A stretch of DNA of 64,000 bases. It comes from Pseudomonas helvetica. Its GTDB lineage: Bacteria > Pseudomonadota > Gammaproteobacteria > Pseudomonadales > Pseudomonadaceae. Positions 44,114-54,977 of this stretch are shown one piece after another (the first letter of the stretch is position 1; each line of letters begins with the position of its first letter). The stretch lies in the NCBI RefSeq assembly GCF_039908645.1, contig NZ_CP150917.1:5219501-5283500 (forward strand), read 5' to 3'. The translations under genes and the position numbers were made by a program. A model generated the notes under the pieces. It was not told where the DNA came from. It made no database searches and saw only the letters and a program-made list of their open reading frames with translations.

Positions 44114-44247
44114 CTGTGGCGAGGGAGCTTGCTCCCGCTCGGTCGCGCAGCGGCCGCAAAACCAGCCGACGCACTCTTACAGAAAGAATGCGTTCGCTGA
44201 TTTCAGGACCGCCTCGCGCTCCAGCGGGAGCAAGCTCCCTCGCCACA
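44114..44247. repeat. REPIN, CTGTGGCGAGGGAGCTTGC family
   Basis: CTGTGGCGAGGGAGCTTGCT and inverse GAGCAAGCTCCCTCGCCAC, about 85 bp apart, after the acyltransferase stop. It belongs to the family seen in the tandem array; its inner sequence differs. Confidence 0.87.
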
Positions 44248-44260
44248 AAAGCGGATCAAC

Positions 44261-44299
44261 AAAAAGCCCGCAACCGATCACTCGGTTGCGGGCTTTTTA
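44261..44299. terminator. Bidirectional rho-independent terminator
   Basis: AAAAAGCCCGCAACCGA and TCGGTTGCGGGCTTTTT form a long GC-rich stem flanked by A- and T-runs, between the convergent acyltransferase and cysNC genes. Confidence 0.92.
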
Positions 44300-44312
44300 G
44301 TGCGCGTGAAGC

Positions 44313-46211
44313 TTAAATCGCGCCGCGTTTACGCAGCAGGTCCAGCACTTGCTTGACGCTTTCTTCCAGCGACAGCGTCTGGGTGTCGACCACAAGGTCG
44401 GCGTCCAGCGGCACGTCATACGGGAAGGAATCGCCAGGGATGTTGTCGCCACCGGCAGCATACAACCCTTGCGGATCGCGTGCGGCGCAGACCATCGGCG
44501 ACGCCTGCACGTAAACGGTCAGCAAGCGGTCATCGCCAATCAGCGCCTTGGCCTGTGCACGGCCTTCGGCGTCCGGTGCGACAAACGCCGCCAGGGTCAG
44601 CAAACCGGCTTCGTTGAACTGACGTGCGACGTGAGCCGCACGACGCCAGTTCTCGGTACGCCCGGCGCGATCCTGTGGCAGACCTTTGTTCAGGTCGTGA
44701 CGCAGGTTCTGCCCATCGAGCACAAACACCGCACGGCCCATGTCGAACAGCTTGCGTTCAACTGCATAGGCCAAAGTGCTTTTGCCCGCGCCCGAGAGGC
44801 CGCTGAACAGCACGGTAGCCGGTTGCTGGCCGAAGCGCTGGGCACGCTCTTCGGTGGCTACATGGGCCAATTTGCCATGGTGCGTGGAGCTGCCATGCGC
44901 CAAAGGTTGGGCGACGATCATGCCGGCGCCGACGGTGCCGTTGGTCAAGCGGTCGATGATGATGAACGAACCGGTGGTGCGGTTGCTTTCATACCCGTCG
45001 AGGGCAATCGGCGCGTCGAGGCTGATCTTGACCTTACCGATCTCGTTCAGCTGTAAGGCACTGGCCGGGCCTTCTTCCAGAGTGTTCACGTCGACCTTGT
45101 TGACGATGCTGGCGATCGAGCCCGGCACGTAACTGGTGGCGCGCTTGATGTCGTATTTCTTGCCCGGCAGCATCGGCTCCTCAGCCATCCACACCAGCAT
45201 CGCTTCGAAGCTGTCGGTGACCGGCGGCACGTTGTCGGCATGCACCAGCAAGTCGCCACGGGAGATGTCGATTTCGTCTTCCATGGTCAGCGTTACGGCC
45301 TGACCCGGACCTGCGTGTTCCAGCTCACCTTCGAAAGTGACGATGGATTTCACGCGGCTGCTTTTGCCCGACGGCAGCACCACGACTTCGTCGCCCTTCT
45401 TGACGATGCCGCTGGCCAGGGTGCCGGCGAAACCGCGGAAGTTCAGGTTCGGCCGGTTGACGTATTGCACCGGGAAACGCAGATCGGTGAAGTTACGGTC
45501 GCCCGCGACTTCCACGGTTTCAAGGATCTCCATCAGCGACTGGCCGGTGTACCACGGCGAGCGCTCGGATTTGTTCACCACGTTATCGCCCTTCAGCGCC
45601 GACATCGGCACGAAGTGCATGCTGGTAGGCTTCATTTTCAAGCCTTCAGCGAACTTCAGGTAATCGGCCTTGATCGATTCGAACACGCCCTGATCGAAGT
45701 CCTTGAGGTCCATCTTGTTGATGGCGACGACGATGTGCTTGATGCCCAGCAACGAGGCAATGAAGCTGTGGCGACGGGTCTGGGTTTGCACGCCGTAACG
45801 GGCGTCGACCAGGATGATCGCCAGGTCACAGGTGGATGCACCGGTGGCCATGTTGCGGGTGTACTGCTCATGGCCAGGGGTGTCGGCAATGATGAATTTG
45901 CGCTTGGCGGTGGAGAAATAGCGGTACGCAACATCGATGGTGATGCCTTGTTCGCGCTCGGCCTGCAGGCCGTCGACCAACAACGCCAGGTCGATGTCGT
46001 CACCGGTGGTGCCGACTTTTTTCGAGTCGCGGGTAATGGCTTCCAGATGATCCTCGTAGATCATCTTGGAGTCGTGCAGCAGACGCCCGATAAGGGTGCT
46101 CTTGCCGTCGTCGACGTTACCGCAAGTCAGAAAGCGCAGCAGCTCTTTACGTTCGTGCTGGCCCAGGTAGGCGAGGATGTCCTCGCTGATCAAATCAGAT
46201 TGATGCGACAT
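44313..46211 (-). CDS. cysNC: Sulfate adenylyltransferase GTPase-adenylylsulfate kinase fusion (CysNC)
   Basis: A 632-residue bifunctional protein. Residues about 24-430 are the CysN GTPase (G1 in [21 protein letters not shown]3 in [13 protein letters not shown]4 in NKMDLKDFD). Residues about 460-632 are APS kinase ([31 protein letters not shown]). It drives synthesis of APS with CysD and then phosphorylates it to PAPS. The fusion is normal for Pseudomonas. It lies 9 bp after cysD. Confidence 0.96.
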   Translation of the reverse strand: MSHQSDLISEDILAYLGQHERKELLRFLTCGNVDDGKSTLIGRLLHDSKMIYEDHLEAITRDSKKVGTTGDDIDLALLVDGLQAEREQGITIDVAYRYFSTAKRKFIIADTPGHEQYTRNMATGASTCDLAIILVDARYGVQTQTRRHSFIASLLGIKHIVVAINKMDLKDFDQGVFESIKADYLKFAEGLKMKPTSMHFVPMSALKGDNVVNKSERSPWYTGQSLMEILETVEVAGDRNFTDLRFPVQYVNRPNLNFRGFAGTLASGIVKKGDEVVVLPSGKSSRVKSIVTFEGELEHAGPGQAVTLTMEDEIDISRGDLLVHADNVPPVTDSFEAMLVWMAEEPMLPGKKYDIKRATSYVPGSIASIVNKVDVNTLEEGPASALQLNEIGKVKISLDAPIALDGYESNRTTGSFIIIDRLTNGTVGAGMIVAQPLAHGSSTHHGKLAHVATEERAQRFGQQPATVLFSGLSGAGKSTLAYAVERKLFDMGRAVFVLDGQNLRHDLNKGLPQDRAGRTENWRRAAHVARQFNEAGLLTLAAFVAPDAEGRAQAKALIGDDRLLTVYVQASPMVCAARDPQGLYAAGGDNIPGDSFPYDVPLDADLVVDTQTLSLEESVKQVLDLLRKRGAI

Positions 46212-46220
46212 GACAGCCCC

Positions 46221-47138
46221 TTAGAAATAACCTTGACGTTTTTTGTCTTCCATCGAGCCGGCGCCATCGTGATCGATGACTCGGCCCTGGCGCTCGGAAG
46301 TTCGCGTCAGGAGCATTTCCTGAATGATGTCCGTGAGGCTTTCGGCCTCGGACTCCACCGCGCCCGTCAACGGGTAGCAGCCAAGGGTACGGAAACGCAC
46401 TTTCTTTTTGACGATGCGGGCTTTGTCTTCGTCGCTCAGGTGCTCGAGGATGCGCTCGTCGTCGATCATGATCAGCGTGCCGTTCTTCTCGATGACCTCG
46501 CGCTCGGCGGCGAAGTACAGCGGGACGATCGGGATGCCTTCAAGGTAGATGTACTGCCAGATGTCCAGCTCGGTCCAGTTCGACAGCGGGAATACGCGGA
46601 TCGATTCGCCTTTGTTGACCTTGCCGTTGTAGACGTTCCACAGCTCCGGGCGCTGGTTTTTCGGATCCCAGCGGTGCTTGCTGTCGCGGAACGAGTACAC
46701 GCGCTCTTTGGCGCGGGATTTCTCTTCATCGCGGCGCGCACCACCGAAGGCTGCGTCGAAGCCGTACTTGTCCAAAGCCTGTTTCAGGCCTTCGGTCTTC
46801 ATGATGTCGGTGTGCTTGGCACTGCCGTGGGTGAAGGGGTTGATCCCTTGAGCCACGCCTTCCGGGTTGACGTAGGTGATCAGGTCAAGGCCCAGCTCTG
46901 CGACCATCTTGTCGCGGAAGCTGTACATCTCCTGAAATTTCCATTGGGTGTCGACGTGCATCACCGGAAACGGCAGCTTGCCCGGGAAGAACGCCTTGCG
47001 TGCCAGATGCAGCATCACGGCGGAGTCTTTACCGATGGAGTACAGCATCACCGGGTTGTCGAACTCGGCGGCCACCTCGCGGATGATGTGGATGCTTTCC
47101 GCCTCCAGCTGTTTCAGATGCGTCAGTTTGTCGACCAT
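46221..47138 (-). CDS. cysD: Sulfate adenylyltransferase subunit 2 (CysD)
   Basis: A 305-residue ATP sulfurylase small subunit: the PP-loop-type motif [37 protein letters not shown], and the C-terminal [20 protein letters not shown]. It adenylates sulfate together with the GTPase CysNC encoded just downstream, the first committed step of sulfate assimilation. The pair is usually controlled by sulfur limitation via CysB; no site was identified. Confidence 0.96.
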   Translation of the reverse strand: MVDKLTHLKQLEAESIHIIREVAAEFDNPVMLYSIGKDSAVMLHLARKAFFPGKLPFPVMHVDTQWKFQEMYSFRDKMVAELGLDLITYVNPEGVAQGINPFTHGSAKHTDIMKTEGLKQALDKYGFDAAFGGARRDEEKSRAKERVYSFRDSKHRWDPKNQRPELWNVYNGKVNKGESIRVFPLSNWTELDIWQYIYLEGIPIVPLYFAAEREVIEKNGTLIMIDDERILEHLSDEDKARIVKKKVRFRTLGCYPLTGAVESEAESLTDIIQEMLLTRTSERQGRVIDHDGAGSMEDKKRQGYF

Positions 47139-47306
47139 GGCTACTCACGAAAGCTTTCTTATGAACGGCCAGCGGGCCGTGTTCGAGCGGCGAATGCTAG
47201 CACAGCGACCTCTTCTAATCAGGACGCCGACTAGATCGAAAGAGCATATGAATATACCTGCTCGTTCGGGCGCCGCAGGCCCGCTCCCATCGTTGATTTT
47301 CGGTTA

Positions 47307-48065
47307 TCAAATCGGATTCGGGCAATCGATGAAAATGTGTTCAAGGGCAAACCGTCGAGCCAGATAATCCCCCAGCGCCTGTACGCCGAAGCGTTCGGTG
47401 GCGTGATGACCGGCGGCGATGAAGCTGATGTCGTTCTCTCGGGCGCTGTGGAAGGTTTGTTCGGACGCTTCACCGCTCAGGTACAGGTCGACACCGGCCT
47501 GCACCGCCTGATCGATATAGCCCTGGCCACCGCCCGTGCACCAGCCGACGCGCCGGACCATTTTGCTGCCCTCGATCAGCAACGGCTCGCGGCCCATGAC
47601 CTCTTGCACCTGACGGGCAAAGTCGCGCGCGGTCATAGGTTCGGCCAACGAGCCGACCAACCCGACCACTTTGAGGTTTTCCGGGTCCAGCGGGCCTTCG
47701 ACGGTAATGTCCAGTTGGCGAGCCAATTGCACGTTGTTGCCCACTTCCGGGTGCAAATCCAGCGGCAAGTGATAAGCCAGGAGGCTGATATCGTGCTTGA
47801 GCAGGGTTTTGAGCCTACGCTGCTTCATACCGGTGATGCAGGGGTTTTCACCTTTCCAGAAGTAGCCGTGGTGTACCAGCACCAGATCGGCCTTGGCTTC
47901 GACCGCTGCATCGAGCAACGCCTGGCTGGCCGTGACACCGCTGACGATACGCGTGACCTGCGGCCGACCTTCGACTTGCAAGCCATTGGGGCAATAGTCG
48001 GAAATCCGCGAACTGGCAAGGTAACGATCCGCTTCTTCTACCAGGGTGCTCAGGGCGACGGCCAT
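47307..48065 (-). CDS. Nif3-like dinuclear metal centre protein
   Basis: A 252-residue Nif3/YbgI-family protein: metal ligands in LVLVHHGYFWKGE (HHG), LLAYHLPLDLHPEVG, and FIAAGHHATERFG near the C-terminus, which also carries FIDCPNPI. These toroidal hexamers are widely conserved with uncertain function; links to GTP cyclohydrolase activity are suggested by annotation only. It is divergent from algW. Confidence 0.93.
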   Translation of the reverse strand: MAVALSTLVEEADRYLASSRISDYCPNGLQVEGRPQVTRIVSGVTASQALLDAAVEAKADLVLVHHGYFWKGENPCITGMKQRRLKTLLKHDISLLAYHLPLDLHPEVGNNVQLARQLDITVEGPLDPENLKVVGLVGSLAEPMTARDFARQVQEVMGREPLLIEGSKMVRRVGWCTGGGQGYIDQAVQAGVDLYLSGEASEQTFHSARENDISFIAAGHHATERFGVQALGDYLARRFALEHIFIDCPNPI

Positions 48066-48086
48066 AAAAGACTCCTAAATATCCCG

Positions 48087-48114
48087 TTCAGAGGCGCGCG
48101 CGGCCTCGTATAAT
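48087..48114 (+). promoter_or_regulatory. Candidate algW promoter
   Basis: TTCAGA and TATAAT (48109-48114) are separated by 17 bp or slightly less, 54 bp before the algW ATG and between divergent genes. The -10 is perfect, the -35 is 4 of 6. Confidence 0.5.
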
Positions 48115-48167
48115 GCGCGACATTATGGGCCACAGGCGGCCCTCCGTAACCTCCCAGGATTTGTTCA

Positions 48168-49322
48168 ATGTTCAAGGGTCTGCGTTTTTTTGGCTGGCCG
48201 CTGCTGGCCGGCGTGCTTATCGCGTTGTTGATCATCCAGCGTTACCCGCAATGGGTCGGACTGCCAAGTCTGGATGTGAACCTGCAACAAGCCCCACAAA
48301 CCACTCAGACCCAACAGGGGCCGGTGTCTTACGCCGATGCCGTGGTCATTGCCGCACCGGCAGTGGTCAACCTCTACACCACCAAAGTGGTCAACAAAAC
48401 CAGCCATCCGTTGTTTGAAGACCCGCAGTTCCGGCGGTTCTTCGGCGACAACGCGCCCAAGCAGAAGCGCATGGAGTCGAGCCTCGGTTCCGGGGTGATC
48501 ATGAGCCCTGAAGGTTATTTGCTGACCAATAACCACGTGACTACCGGCGCCGACCAAATCGTCGTCGCACTCAAGGATGGTCGTGAAACCCTGGCTCGCG
48601 TGATCGGCAGCGACCCGGAAACCGACCTCGCAGTACTGAAAATCGATTTGAAGAACCTGCCGTCGATCACCGTCGGCCGCTCGGAAAACATCCGCGTCGG
48701 CGATGTCGCGCTGGCCATCGGCAACCCGTTTGGTGTCGGCCAGACCGTGACCATGGGCATCATCAGCGCCACCGGGCGCAACCAGTTGGGCCTGAACAAC
48801 TACGAAGACTTCATCCAGACCGACGCCGCGATCAACCCGGGCAACTCCGGCGGTGCGCTGGTAGACGCCAACGGCAACCTCACCGGGATCAACACCGCGA
48901 TTTTCTCCAAGTCCGGCGGCTCGCAAGGCATTGGTTTCGCGATTCCGATCAAGCTGGCGATGGAAGTGATGAAGTCGATCATCGAACACGGCCAGGTGAT
49001 TCGCGGCTGGTTGGGGATTGAAGTGCAGCCCTTGAGCCAGGAACTGGCGGAATCGTATGGCTTGTCCGGGCGTCCGGGGATTGTCGTCGCGGGGATTTTC
49101 CGCGACGGTCCGGCACAAAAAGCCGGCCTGCAATTGGGCGATGTGATCCTCAGCATTGACGGCGAACCAGCCGGCGATGGCCGCCGTTCAATGAACCAGG
49201 TGGCGCGGATCAAACCGACTGACAAGGTCACCGTTCAGGTCATGCGCAACGGCAAGGAGCTCAAGCTGACTGCGGAAATCGGCTTGCGTCCGCCACCCGC
49301 CCCGGTCAAAGAAGAAGAGTAA
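48168..49322 (+). CDS. algW: Periplasmic serine protease AlgW (DegS-like)
   Basis: A 384-residue trypsin-like protease anchored by one N-terminal helix (about 8-24, FGWPLLAGVLIALLIIQRYP). Catalytic triad: His in TNNHVTTGA, Asp in ETDLAVLKI, Ser in NPGNSGGALVD. One PDZ domain follows (about 280-370). AlgW cleaves the anti-sigma factor MucA after sensing misfolded outer-membrane proteins, activating AlgU. The single PDZ and membrane anchor separate it from the soluble two-PDZ MucD. In other Pseudomonas it likewise adjoins the his genes. Confidence 0.92.
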   Translation: MFKGLRFFGWPLLAGVLIALLIIQRYPQWVGLPSLDVNLQQAPQTTQTQQGPVSYADAVVIAAPAVVNLYTTKVVNKTSHPLFEDPQFRRFFGDNAPKQKRMESSLGSGVIMSPEGYLLTNNHVTTGADQIVVALKDGRETLARVIGSDPETDLAVLKIDLKNLPSITVGRSENIRVGDVALAIGNPFGVGQTVTMGIISATGRNQLGLNNYEDFIQTDAAINPGNSGGALVDANGNLTGINTAIFSKSGGSQGIGFAIPIKLAMEVMKSIIEHGQVIRGWLGIEVQPLSQELAESYGLSGRPGIVVAGIFRDGPAQKAGLQLGDVILSIDGEPAGDGRRSMNQVARIKPTDKVTVQVMRNGKELKLTAEIGLRPPPAPVKEEE

Positions 49323-49331
49323 GCCCATAGG

Positions 49332-49375
49332 AGTTGCCGGAGGCTGTGATCTTTTAACGCCTTCGGCAACACCCA
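49332..49375. terminator. Hairpin after algW
   Basis: GTTGCCGGAGGC and GCCTTCGGCAAC pair with one mismatch, 10 bp past the algW stop; the flanks have few Ts. A weak candidate terminator. Confidence 0.45.
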
Positions 49376-49404
49376 ATACCTCTGCTGATGCAGACGAGCC
49401 CTAA

Positions 49405-49423
49405 AAGCATACATTCTCATTAG
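49405..49423. promoter_or_regulatory. Weak Fur-box-like site, receptor promoter region
   Basis: AAGCATACATTCTCATTAG carries one good half (ATTCTCATTA) but matches the whole Fur consensus at only about half its positions by eye. A TATATT at 49431-49436 could be the -10. It is expected for an iron receptor but weakly supported. Confidence 0.3.
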
Positions 49424-49463
49424 GCATGTTATATTGTTTCAATATCGCTATTGGAACGCTCTC

Positions 49464-51569
49464 ATGCCGTCTCGTAAATTTGCTCCTCTGGCAGGCCTGG
49501 CCCTGGGCCTGCTCGGGGATCCGGTGTTCGCCGAAGACCCACAACCGCTTGAACTGGACACCATCAGTGTCACCTCCGATTACGAGTCTGCCACCGGCCC
49601 GGTGAACGGCTATCGCGCCACGCGGTCGTCCAGCGCGACCAAAACCGACACGGCAATCCGCGATATCCCACAATCCATCAGCGTGATTCCTGCCAGCGTG
49701 CTCAAGGACCTGGGCAGCCACAATGTCGAGCGCGCTCTGGAGTTTGCCGGTGGCGTATCGAAACAGAACAACTTCGGCGGCCTGACGCTGTATGAGTACA
49801 GCGTGCGCGGCTTCACCACCTCGGAGTTCTACAAGGACGGCTTCAGCGCGAACCGCGGTTACCCAAGCACCCCGGACGCCGCGAACGTCGAGCGCATCGA
49901 AGTGCTCAAGGGCCCCGCCGCCAGTCTTTACGGGCGCGGCGACCCTGGCGGTACAGTGAACATCGTCACCAAAAAACCGCAGCCCGAAGCCTTCAGCACC
50001 TTGCAGACCAGCGCCGGCAGTTGGGATCGTTATCGCACCGCGCTGGACGTCAACACCCCGCTCGACCCGCAAGGCAATGTGTTGTCGCGGGTCAATCTGG
50101 CGGTCGAGGACAACCACAGCTTTCGTGATCACGTCGACAACCAGCGGGTGTTCGTTGCGCCGTCGCTCAGTTGGCAACTCAACCCGGACACCAGCCTGCT
50201 GCTGGAAAGCGAGATTGTCCGGCACAGCTCGACCTTCGACCGCGGCATCGTCGCGCCGAACAACCGCTGGAGCGGTGTCTCGCGCTCGACCTTCCTCGGT
50301 GAACCTGACGACGGCAACATCGACAACCACAACAATCTGTTGCAGGCGACCCTCGAACACCACCTCAACGACGCCTGGAAACTGCGCCTGGCCAGCCATT
50401 ACAAAGAAGGCAAACTCTGGGGCTTTGCCTCGGAAGCCCGCCCGTTGAACGCCGATCAACACACGGTCAACCGCCGTTACCGTGAGCGCGACAACCGTTG
50501 GCACGACAGCATCACCCAGCTCGAACTGCGCGGTTTGTTCGACATCGGCAGCTGGCAACACGAACTGCTGATTGGCAGCGAGTACGAAAACTTCCGCAAG
50601 AACGAGCGGGTCACCACTATCGCTGGCGGCCCTTACGCGATCGATATCTACGACCCGGTTTACGGTCAGCCCAAACCCGATGGCAAGCGCTCGGGCCCGG
50701 ACTTTTTCGAGCAGGTCGAAAGTCAGGCACTGAACCTTCAGGACCAGATCGTGTTCACCGACCGCCTGCGCGGCATGCTCGGGGCACGCTTGGAACACTT
50801 CGAGCAAACCATCGACGATCACACGCTGAACAACCGCAGCCGACAGAACCACGACGCTCTGACCCAACGCGCCGGCCTGCTCTATCAACTGACGCCACAG
50901 CATGGACTGTTCGCCAACGCCTCGACCTCGTTCAAACCCAACAACGGCCTGGATGCCACAGGCAAATCCTTCGATCCGGAAGAAGGCGTTGGCTACGAGA
51001 TCGGGATCAAGAGCGAGCTGTTCGATGAGCGCCTGAGCAGCACCCTCGCCGCCTTTCATATCGAAAAAGAAAACGTCCTCGCCCTCGACCCCGCCAGCGA
51101 TAGTAACCGCGCCATGGGCAAGGCCCGCAGCCAGGGTTTCGATCTGCAAGTGAGCGGGCAACTCACTGACGCTGTGCGAGTGATTGGTGCGTTTGCGTAC
51201 ATCGACGCCGAGGTTACCCAAGGCGACAAAGCCATTGCGACCGGCAGCCGGATTCTCGGCGTGGCCAGGCACAGCGGCAGTTTGCTGGGCGTTTATGAAT
51301 TTCAGGAAGGTCTGCTGCGTGGCTCGGATGTCGGCGCGGCCTACACCTATGTCGGCGATCGATCGGGCGAAGCCGGCAGCGACTTCGAACTGCCGGCCTA
51401 CCACACCGTCGACCTGCTGGCCCATTACAAGGCCAGTGAAAACGTCACGTTGGGGCTGAACCTGAACAACCTTTTCGACGAGAAATATTACGAGCGCTCC
51501 TACAGCAACTACTGGGTCAACCCCGGCGAGCCGCGCAATTTCACCGTCAGCCTGACACTCAACCTGTAA
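49464..51569 (+). CDS. TonB-dependent siderophore receptor
   Basis: A 701-residue receptor: signal peptide (to about 24, GDPVFAEDP), plug (about 55-170; RDIPQSISVIPASVLKDLGS, RIEVLKGPAASLYGRGDPGG), and barrel ending FTVSLTLNL. No STN domain is present. VLKGPAASLYGRGDPGGTVN is typical of FhuA/FoxA-like siderophore receptors; the particular siderophore is unknown. ATG 49464 (GGAACG upstream) gives a proper signal peptide. The DUF4198 gene follows after 12 bp, so the two form an operon. Confidence 0.92.
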   Translation: MPSRKFAPLAGLALGLLGDPVFAEDPQPLELDTISVTSDYESATGPVNGYRATRSSSATKTDTAIRDIPQSISVIPASVLKDLGSHNVERALEFAGGVSKQNNFGGLTLYEYSVRGFTTSEFYKDGFSANRGYPSTPDAANVERIEVLKGPAASLYGRGDPGGTVNIVTKKPQPEAFSTLQTSAGSWDRYRTALDVNTPLDPQGNVLSRVNLAVEDNHSFRDHVDNQRVFVAPSLSWQLNPDTSLLLESEIVRHSSTFDRGIVAPNNRWSGVSRSTFLGEPDDGNIDNHNNLLQATLEHHLNDAWKLRLASHYKEGKLWGFASEARPLNADQHTVNRRYRERDNRWHDSITQLELRGLFDIGSWQHELLIGSEYENFRKNERVTTIAGGPYAIDIYDPVYGQPKPDGKRSGPDFFEQVESQALNLQDQIVFTDRLRGMLGARLEHFEQTIDDHTLNNRSRQNHDALTQRAGLLYQLTPQHGLFANASTSFKPNNGLDATGKSFDPEEGVGYEIGIKSELFDERLSSTLAAFHIEKENVLALDPASDSNRAMGKARSQGFDLQVSGQLTDAVRVIGAFAYIDAEVTQGDKAIATGSRILGVARHSGSLLGVYEFQEGLLRGSDVGAAYTYVGDRSGEAGSDFELPAYHTVDLLAHYKASENVTLGLNLNNLFDEKYYERSYSNYWVNPGEPRNFTVSLTLNL

Positions 51570-51581
51570 AAGGAAGTCACC

Positions 51582-52310
51582 ATGCCACACCTCAAACCCG
51601 TAGCGCTCAGCCTGCTGCTCGGCCTGATGTTTACCGGCCAGGTCTCGGCCCATGGCCTGTGGACCGAACAACGTCGCGGCAACATCGAAGTCATCTACGG
51701 CCACGGCGCCGAAGACAATGCCTTCAAGGCGCAGAAAATCAGCGGCGCCTGGGCCTATGACATCGGCGGCAAGATGATCCCGGTTACCGTAGAACGCCTG
51801 GCCGATCACGCGCGCCTGCAACCGCTCAAATCGCCAGCGGTGCTGGCCGTGGCGCTGGACAATGGCATGTGGTCGCAGACCGCCGACAAAAAGTGGATCA
51901 ATCAGGGGCGCAGCAAAGTGCCGGGCGCTATCGAGTCGACCCAGACGTTCAAGTACAGCCTGGCGATTTATCAGCCAGGAGCGAAGCTACCTGCACTTGA
52001 TCAGATCAAACTGCTGATTTTGCCGGAAGTTGATCCGCTGACCGTTGGCCCGGGCAAATCATTGCCGGTGCGGGTGTTGCTCGATGGCAAACCGGCGGCG
52101 GGGATCAAGTTGATTGGCGACTATCGCAATGCGCCGAACACCTTGAGTACGGAAACCGATGCTGAAGGCCGGGCGCAGGTGCTGGTGCGCAATGAAGGAT
52201 TGAATGTGATTGCCGCGCAGGTGGAAATCCCGTTGAAGGACAATCCGGATCTCGCGACGCGAGGGGTGTTCAGTTCGTTGACGTTCCTCGGTGAACCGCA
52301 TCACGAGTAA
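51582..52310 (+). CDS. DUF4198 periplasmic protein
   Basis: A 242-residue secreted protein: signal peptide ending VSAHGLW, so mature His is near the N-terminus (a possible metal ligand), then a beta-sandwich with DPLTVGPGKSLPVRVLLDGK and TLSTETDAEGRAQVLVRNEG, both DUF4198 features. The family is linked to nickel/cobalt/copper uptake in other bacteria; here its partner is the TonB receptor gene immediately before it. It probably binds the ligand or metal in the periplasm. Confidence 0.85.
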   Translation: MPHLKPVALSLLLGLMFTGQVSAHGLWTEQRRGNIEVIYGHGAEDNAFKAQKISGAWAYDIGGKMIPVTVERLADHARLQPLKSPAVLAVALDNGMWSQTADKKWINQGRSKVPGAIESTQTFKYSLAIYQPGAKLPALDQIKLLILPEVDPLTVGPGKSLPVRVLLDGKPAAGIKLIGDYRNAPNTLSTETDAEGRAQVLVRNEGLNVIAAQVEIPLKDNPDLATRGVFSSLTFLGEPHHE

Positions 52311-52323
52311 GACTTGCACATCC

Positions 52324-52458
52324 TTGTGGCGAGGGAACTTGCTCCCGCTGGGTCGCGAAGCGGCCCTTAAATCAGCTACTGCGTTCTGAACGACAGGTCG
52401 CAGGTGCTGGATTTACGACTGCTTCGCAGTCGAGCGGGAGCAAGCTCCCTCGCCACAG
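52324..52458. repeat. REPIN, TTGTGGCGAGGGAACTTGC family
   Basis: TTGTGGCGAGGGAACTTGCT on the left (one substitution from the array type) and inverse CAAGCTCCCTCGCCAC on the right, 14 bp past the DUF4198 stop. It shares its family with the tandem array. Confidence 0.85.
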
Positions 52459-52472
52459 GATCAGCTGCAGCT

Positions 52473-53525
52473 TCAGAGATCGCCGAGGCCGTCGATCAAC
52501 GCCTGGTTCTGCTCTGGCGTACCGATGGTGATGCGCAGGAACTGGGCAATCCGTTCCTGCTTGAAGTGCCGGACGATCACGCCTTGCTCGCGCAACTTCG
52601 CTGCCAGGCCTGCCGCGTCATGCTGCGGGTGACGGGCGAAGATGAAGTTCGCCGCCGACGGCAATACCTCAAAGCCCTTCTCCTGCAATTGCTTGACCAC
52701 CCACTCGCGACTCTCGATCACCAGCTGGCAGGTCTTGTCGAAGTATGCACGATCGGCAAACGCCGCTGCCGCACCGACAATCGCCAGGCGATCCAGGGGA
52801 TAGGAGTTGAAGCTGTTCTTGATCCGCTCCAGCGCCTCGATCAGGTCCCGATGCCCCACCGCCAGGCCCACGCGCAAACCGGCCAGCGAACGCGACTTGG
52901 AGAGGGTCTGAGTCACCAGCAGATTCGGGTAACGGTCGACCAGGCTGATTGCGGTTTCACCGCCGAAATCGACATAGGCTTCGTCGACCACCACCACCGA
53001 ATCAGGGCTGGCCTTGAGAATTTTCTCGACGGCGTCCAGCGCCAACAGGCAACCGGTCGGGGCGTTCGGGTTGGGGAAAATGATCCCGCCGTTCGGCTTG
53101 GCATAATCCGCAACACGAATCTGGAACTGCTCGTCCAGCGGTACCGCGTCGAATGGAATGCCGTACAAGCCGCAATACACCGGATAAAAGCTGTAGCTGA
53201 TGTCCGGGAACAGCAGCGGTTTATCGTGTTGCAGCAAACCGTGAAAGATGTGCGCCAGGACTTCATCGGAACCATTGCCGAGGAACACCTGATTGCCCTG
53301 TACACCGTAATACTCAGCCACTGCCTGCTTGAGCAGGTCGCTGTTGGGGTCCGGGTACAGACGCAGGTTGTCATTCAGTTCGGTTTGCATCGCCGCCAGT
53401 GCTTTAGGCGATGGGCCGTAAGGGTTTTCATTGGTGTTGAGCTTGACCAGCTTCGCCAGTTTCGGCTGCTCGCCCGGTACGTATGGCACCAGATCCTTGA
53501 CGAATGGACTCCAGAATTTGCTCAT
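52473..53525 (-). CDS. hisC: Histidinol-phosphate aminotransferase
   Basis: A 350-residue class I/II aminotransferase. It begins with the HisC N-terminus [18 protein letters not shown]-contacting residues include VLAHIF and YVDFGG, and the PLP lysine is in [20 protein letters not shown]. It lies two bases after hisD, giving a his operon in order hisG-hisD-hisC. Confidence 0.95.
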   Translation of the reverse strand: MSKFWSPFVKDLVPYVPGEQPKLAKLVKLNTNENPYGPSPKALAAMQTELNDNLRLYPDPNSDLLKQAVAEYYGVQGNQVFLGNGSDEVLAHIFHGLLQHDKPLLFPDISYSFYPVYCGLYGIPFDAVPLDEQFQIRVADYAKPNGGIIFPNPNAPTGCLLALDAVEKILKASPDSVVVVDEAYVDFGGETAISLVDRYPNLLVTQTLSKSRSLAGLRVGLAVGHRDLIEALERIKNSFNSYPLDRLAIVGAAAAFADRAYFDKTCQLVIESREWVVKQLQEKGFEVLPSAANFIFARHPQHDAAGLAAKLREQGVIVRHFKQERIAQFLRITIGTPEQNQALIDGLGDL

Positions 53526-53527
53526 GC

Positions 53528-54853
53528 TCAGTTCCCCTGCTTGTCGTCAACGATGCGGTATTCGGCGCTGCGGGCGTGAGCGGTCAGCGACTCGCCACGG
53601 GCCAGCACGGAAGCGGTCTTGCCCAGTTCGGAGGCACCCTGCTCGGAGCAGAAGATGATCGACGAACGTTTCTGGAAGTCATACACACCCAGCGGCGAGG
53701 AGAAACGCGCGGTGCCGGAAGTCGGCAGCACGTGGTTGGGACCGGCGCAGTAATCGCCCAAGGCCTCGGACGTGTGGCGGCCCATGAAGATCGCGCCGGC
53801 ATGGCGGATCTGCGGCAACCAGGCTTGCGGATCGGCCACCGACAGTTCCAGGTGTTCCGGCGCAATGCGATTGGCCACGTCGATGGCTTGCTGCATGTCG
53901 CGAACCTGAATCAGCGCACCACGGCCATTGATCGAGGTGTTGATGATTTCGGCGCGCTCCATGGTCGGCAGCAGTTTGGCGATGCTTGCCGCCACCTGGT
54001 CGAGGAACCCGGCGTCGGGGCTGACCAGAATCGCCTGGGCGTCTTCGTCGTGCTCGGCCTGGGAGAACAGGTCCATGGCGATCCAGTCCGGATCGGTCTG
54101 GCCGTCGCACACCACAAGGATTTCCGATGGGCCGGCAATCATGTCGATACCGACCTGGCCGAACACATGGCGCTTGGCGGTGGCGACATAGATGTTGCCC
54201 GGGCCGACGACCTTGTCGACCTTCGGCACGCTTTCGGTGCCATAGGCCAGCGCGGCAACCGCTTGCGCGCCACCGATGGTGAACACCCGGTCGACGCCCG
54301 CGATGCACGCCGCCGCCAGCACCAGCTCGTTGACTTCACCGCGTGGCGTCGGTACGACCATGACCACCTCGGTCACACCGGCCACCTTGGCCGGAATCGC
54401 ATTCATCAACACCGAAGACGGGTAAGACGCCTTGCCGCCCGGGACGTACAGACCGGCGCGATCCAGCGGCGTGACTTTCTGGCCCAGCACCGTGCCGTCG
54501 GCTTCGGTGTAGCTCCAGGAGTCCTGCTTCTGTTTTTCGTGGTAGCTGCGCACCCGCGCCGCGGCTTTTTCCAGCGCTTCGCGCTGAGGCACGGTGATCC
54601 GGGTCAGTGCCAGTTCCAGGCGCTCGCGCGGCAGGATCAGGTCGGCCATCGACGCCACTTGCAGACCGTCGAACTTCTGGGTGAATTCAACCAGCGCCGC
54701 GTCGCCGCGTTCACGCACAGCCTTGATGATGTCCAGCACCCGCTGATTGACCGAGTCGTCAGACACACTTTCCCAGCTCAGCAGATGATCCAGATGATGC
54801 GCGAAATCCGGGTCAGCAGCGTTGAGTCGGCGAATTGCAGTCGGTGCGGTCAT
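53528..54853 (-). CDS. hisD: Histidinol dehydrogenase
   Basis: A 441-residue His[21 protein letters not shown] with zinc ligands, [16 protein letters not shown] region, and [11 protein letters not shown]. The N-terminus is [17 protein letters not shown] at 54853; the frame opens at 54877. It oxidises L-histidinol to histidine in two NAD-dependent steps, with Zn. Confidence 0.95.
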   Translation of the reverse strand: MTAPTAIRRLNAADPDFAHHLDHLLSWESVSDDSVNQRVLDIIKAVRERGDAALVEFTQKFDGLQVASMADLILPRERLELALTRITVPQREALEKAAARVRSYHEKQKQDSWSYTEADGTVLGQKVTPLDRAGLYVPGGKASYPSSVLMNAIPAKVAGVTEVVMVVPTPRGEVNELVLAAACIAGVDRVFTIGGAQAVAALAYGTESVPKVDKVVGPGNIYVATAKRHVFGQVGIDMIAGPSEILVVCDGQTDPDWIAMDLFSQAEHDEDAQAILVSPDAGFLDQVAASIAKLLPTMERAEIINTSINGRGALIQVRDMQQAIDVANRIAPEHLELSVADPQAWLPQIRHAGAIFMGRHTSEALGDYCAGPNHVLPTSGTARFSSPLGVYDFQKRSSIIFCSEQGASELGKTASVLARGESLTAHARSAEYRIVDDKQGN

Positions 54854-54977
54854 AGCGAGAGCCTCATAGGTTGGCAAAAACTCAGGCGCCCGAAGCTACC
54901 ATTCGATCCGCTTGGGCACCTGAGAATTCTGGCTATGAGGCGGATAGACGGGCGCGACTCAACGTCGCGCGGGTGAA

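Noticed and set aside
45240..47234. A 664-residue frame opposite cysNC and cysD
   Set aside because: It spans two well-identified genes on the other strand and has low-complexity composition.
49401..51821. An 806-residue frame opposite the siderophore receptor
   Set aside because: It is antisense to a definite receptor gene and crosses into the next gene.
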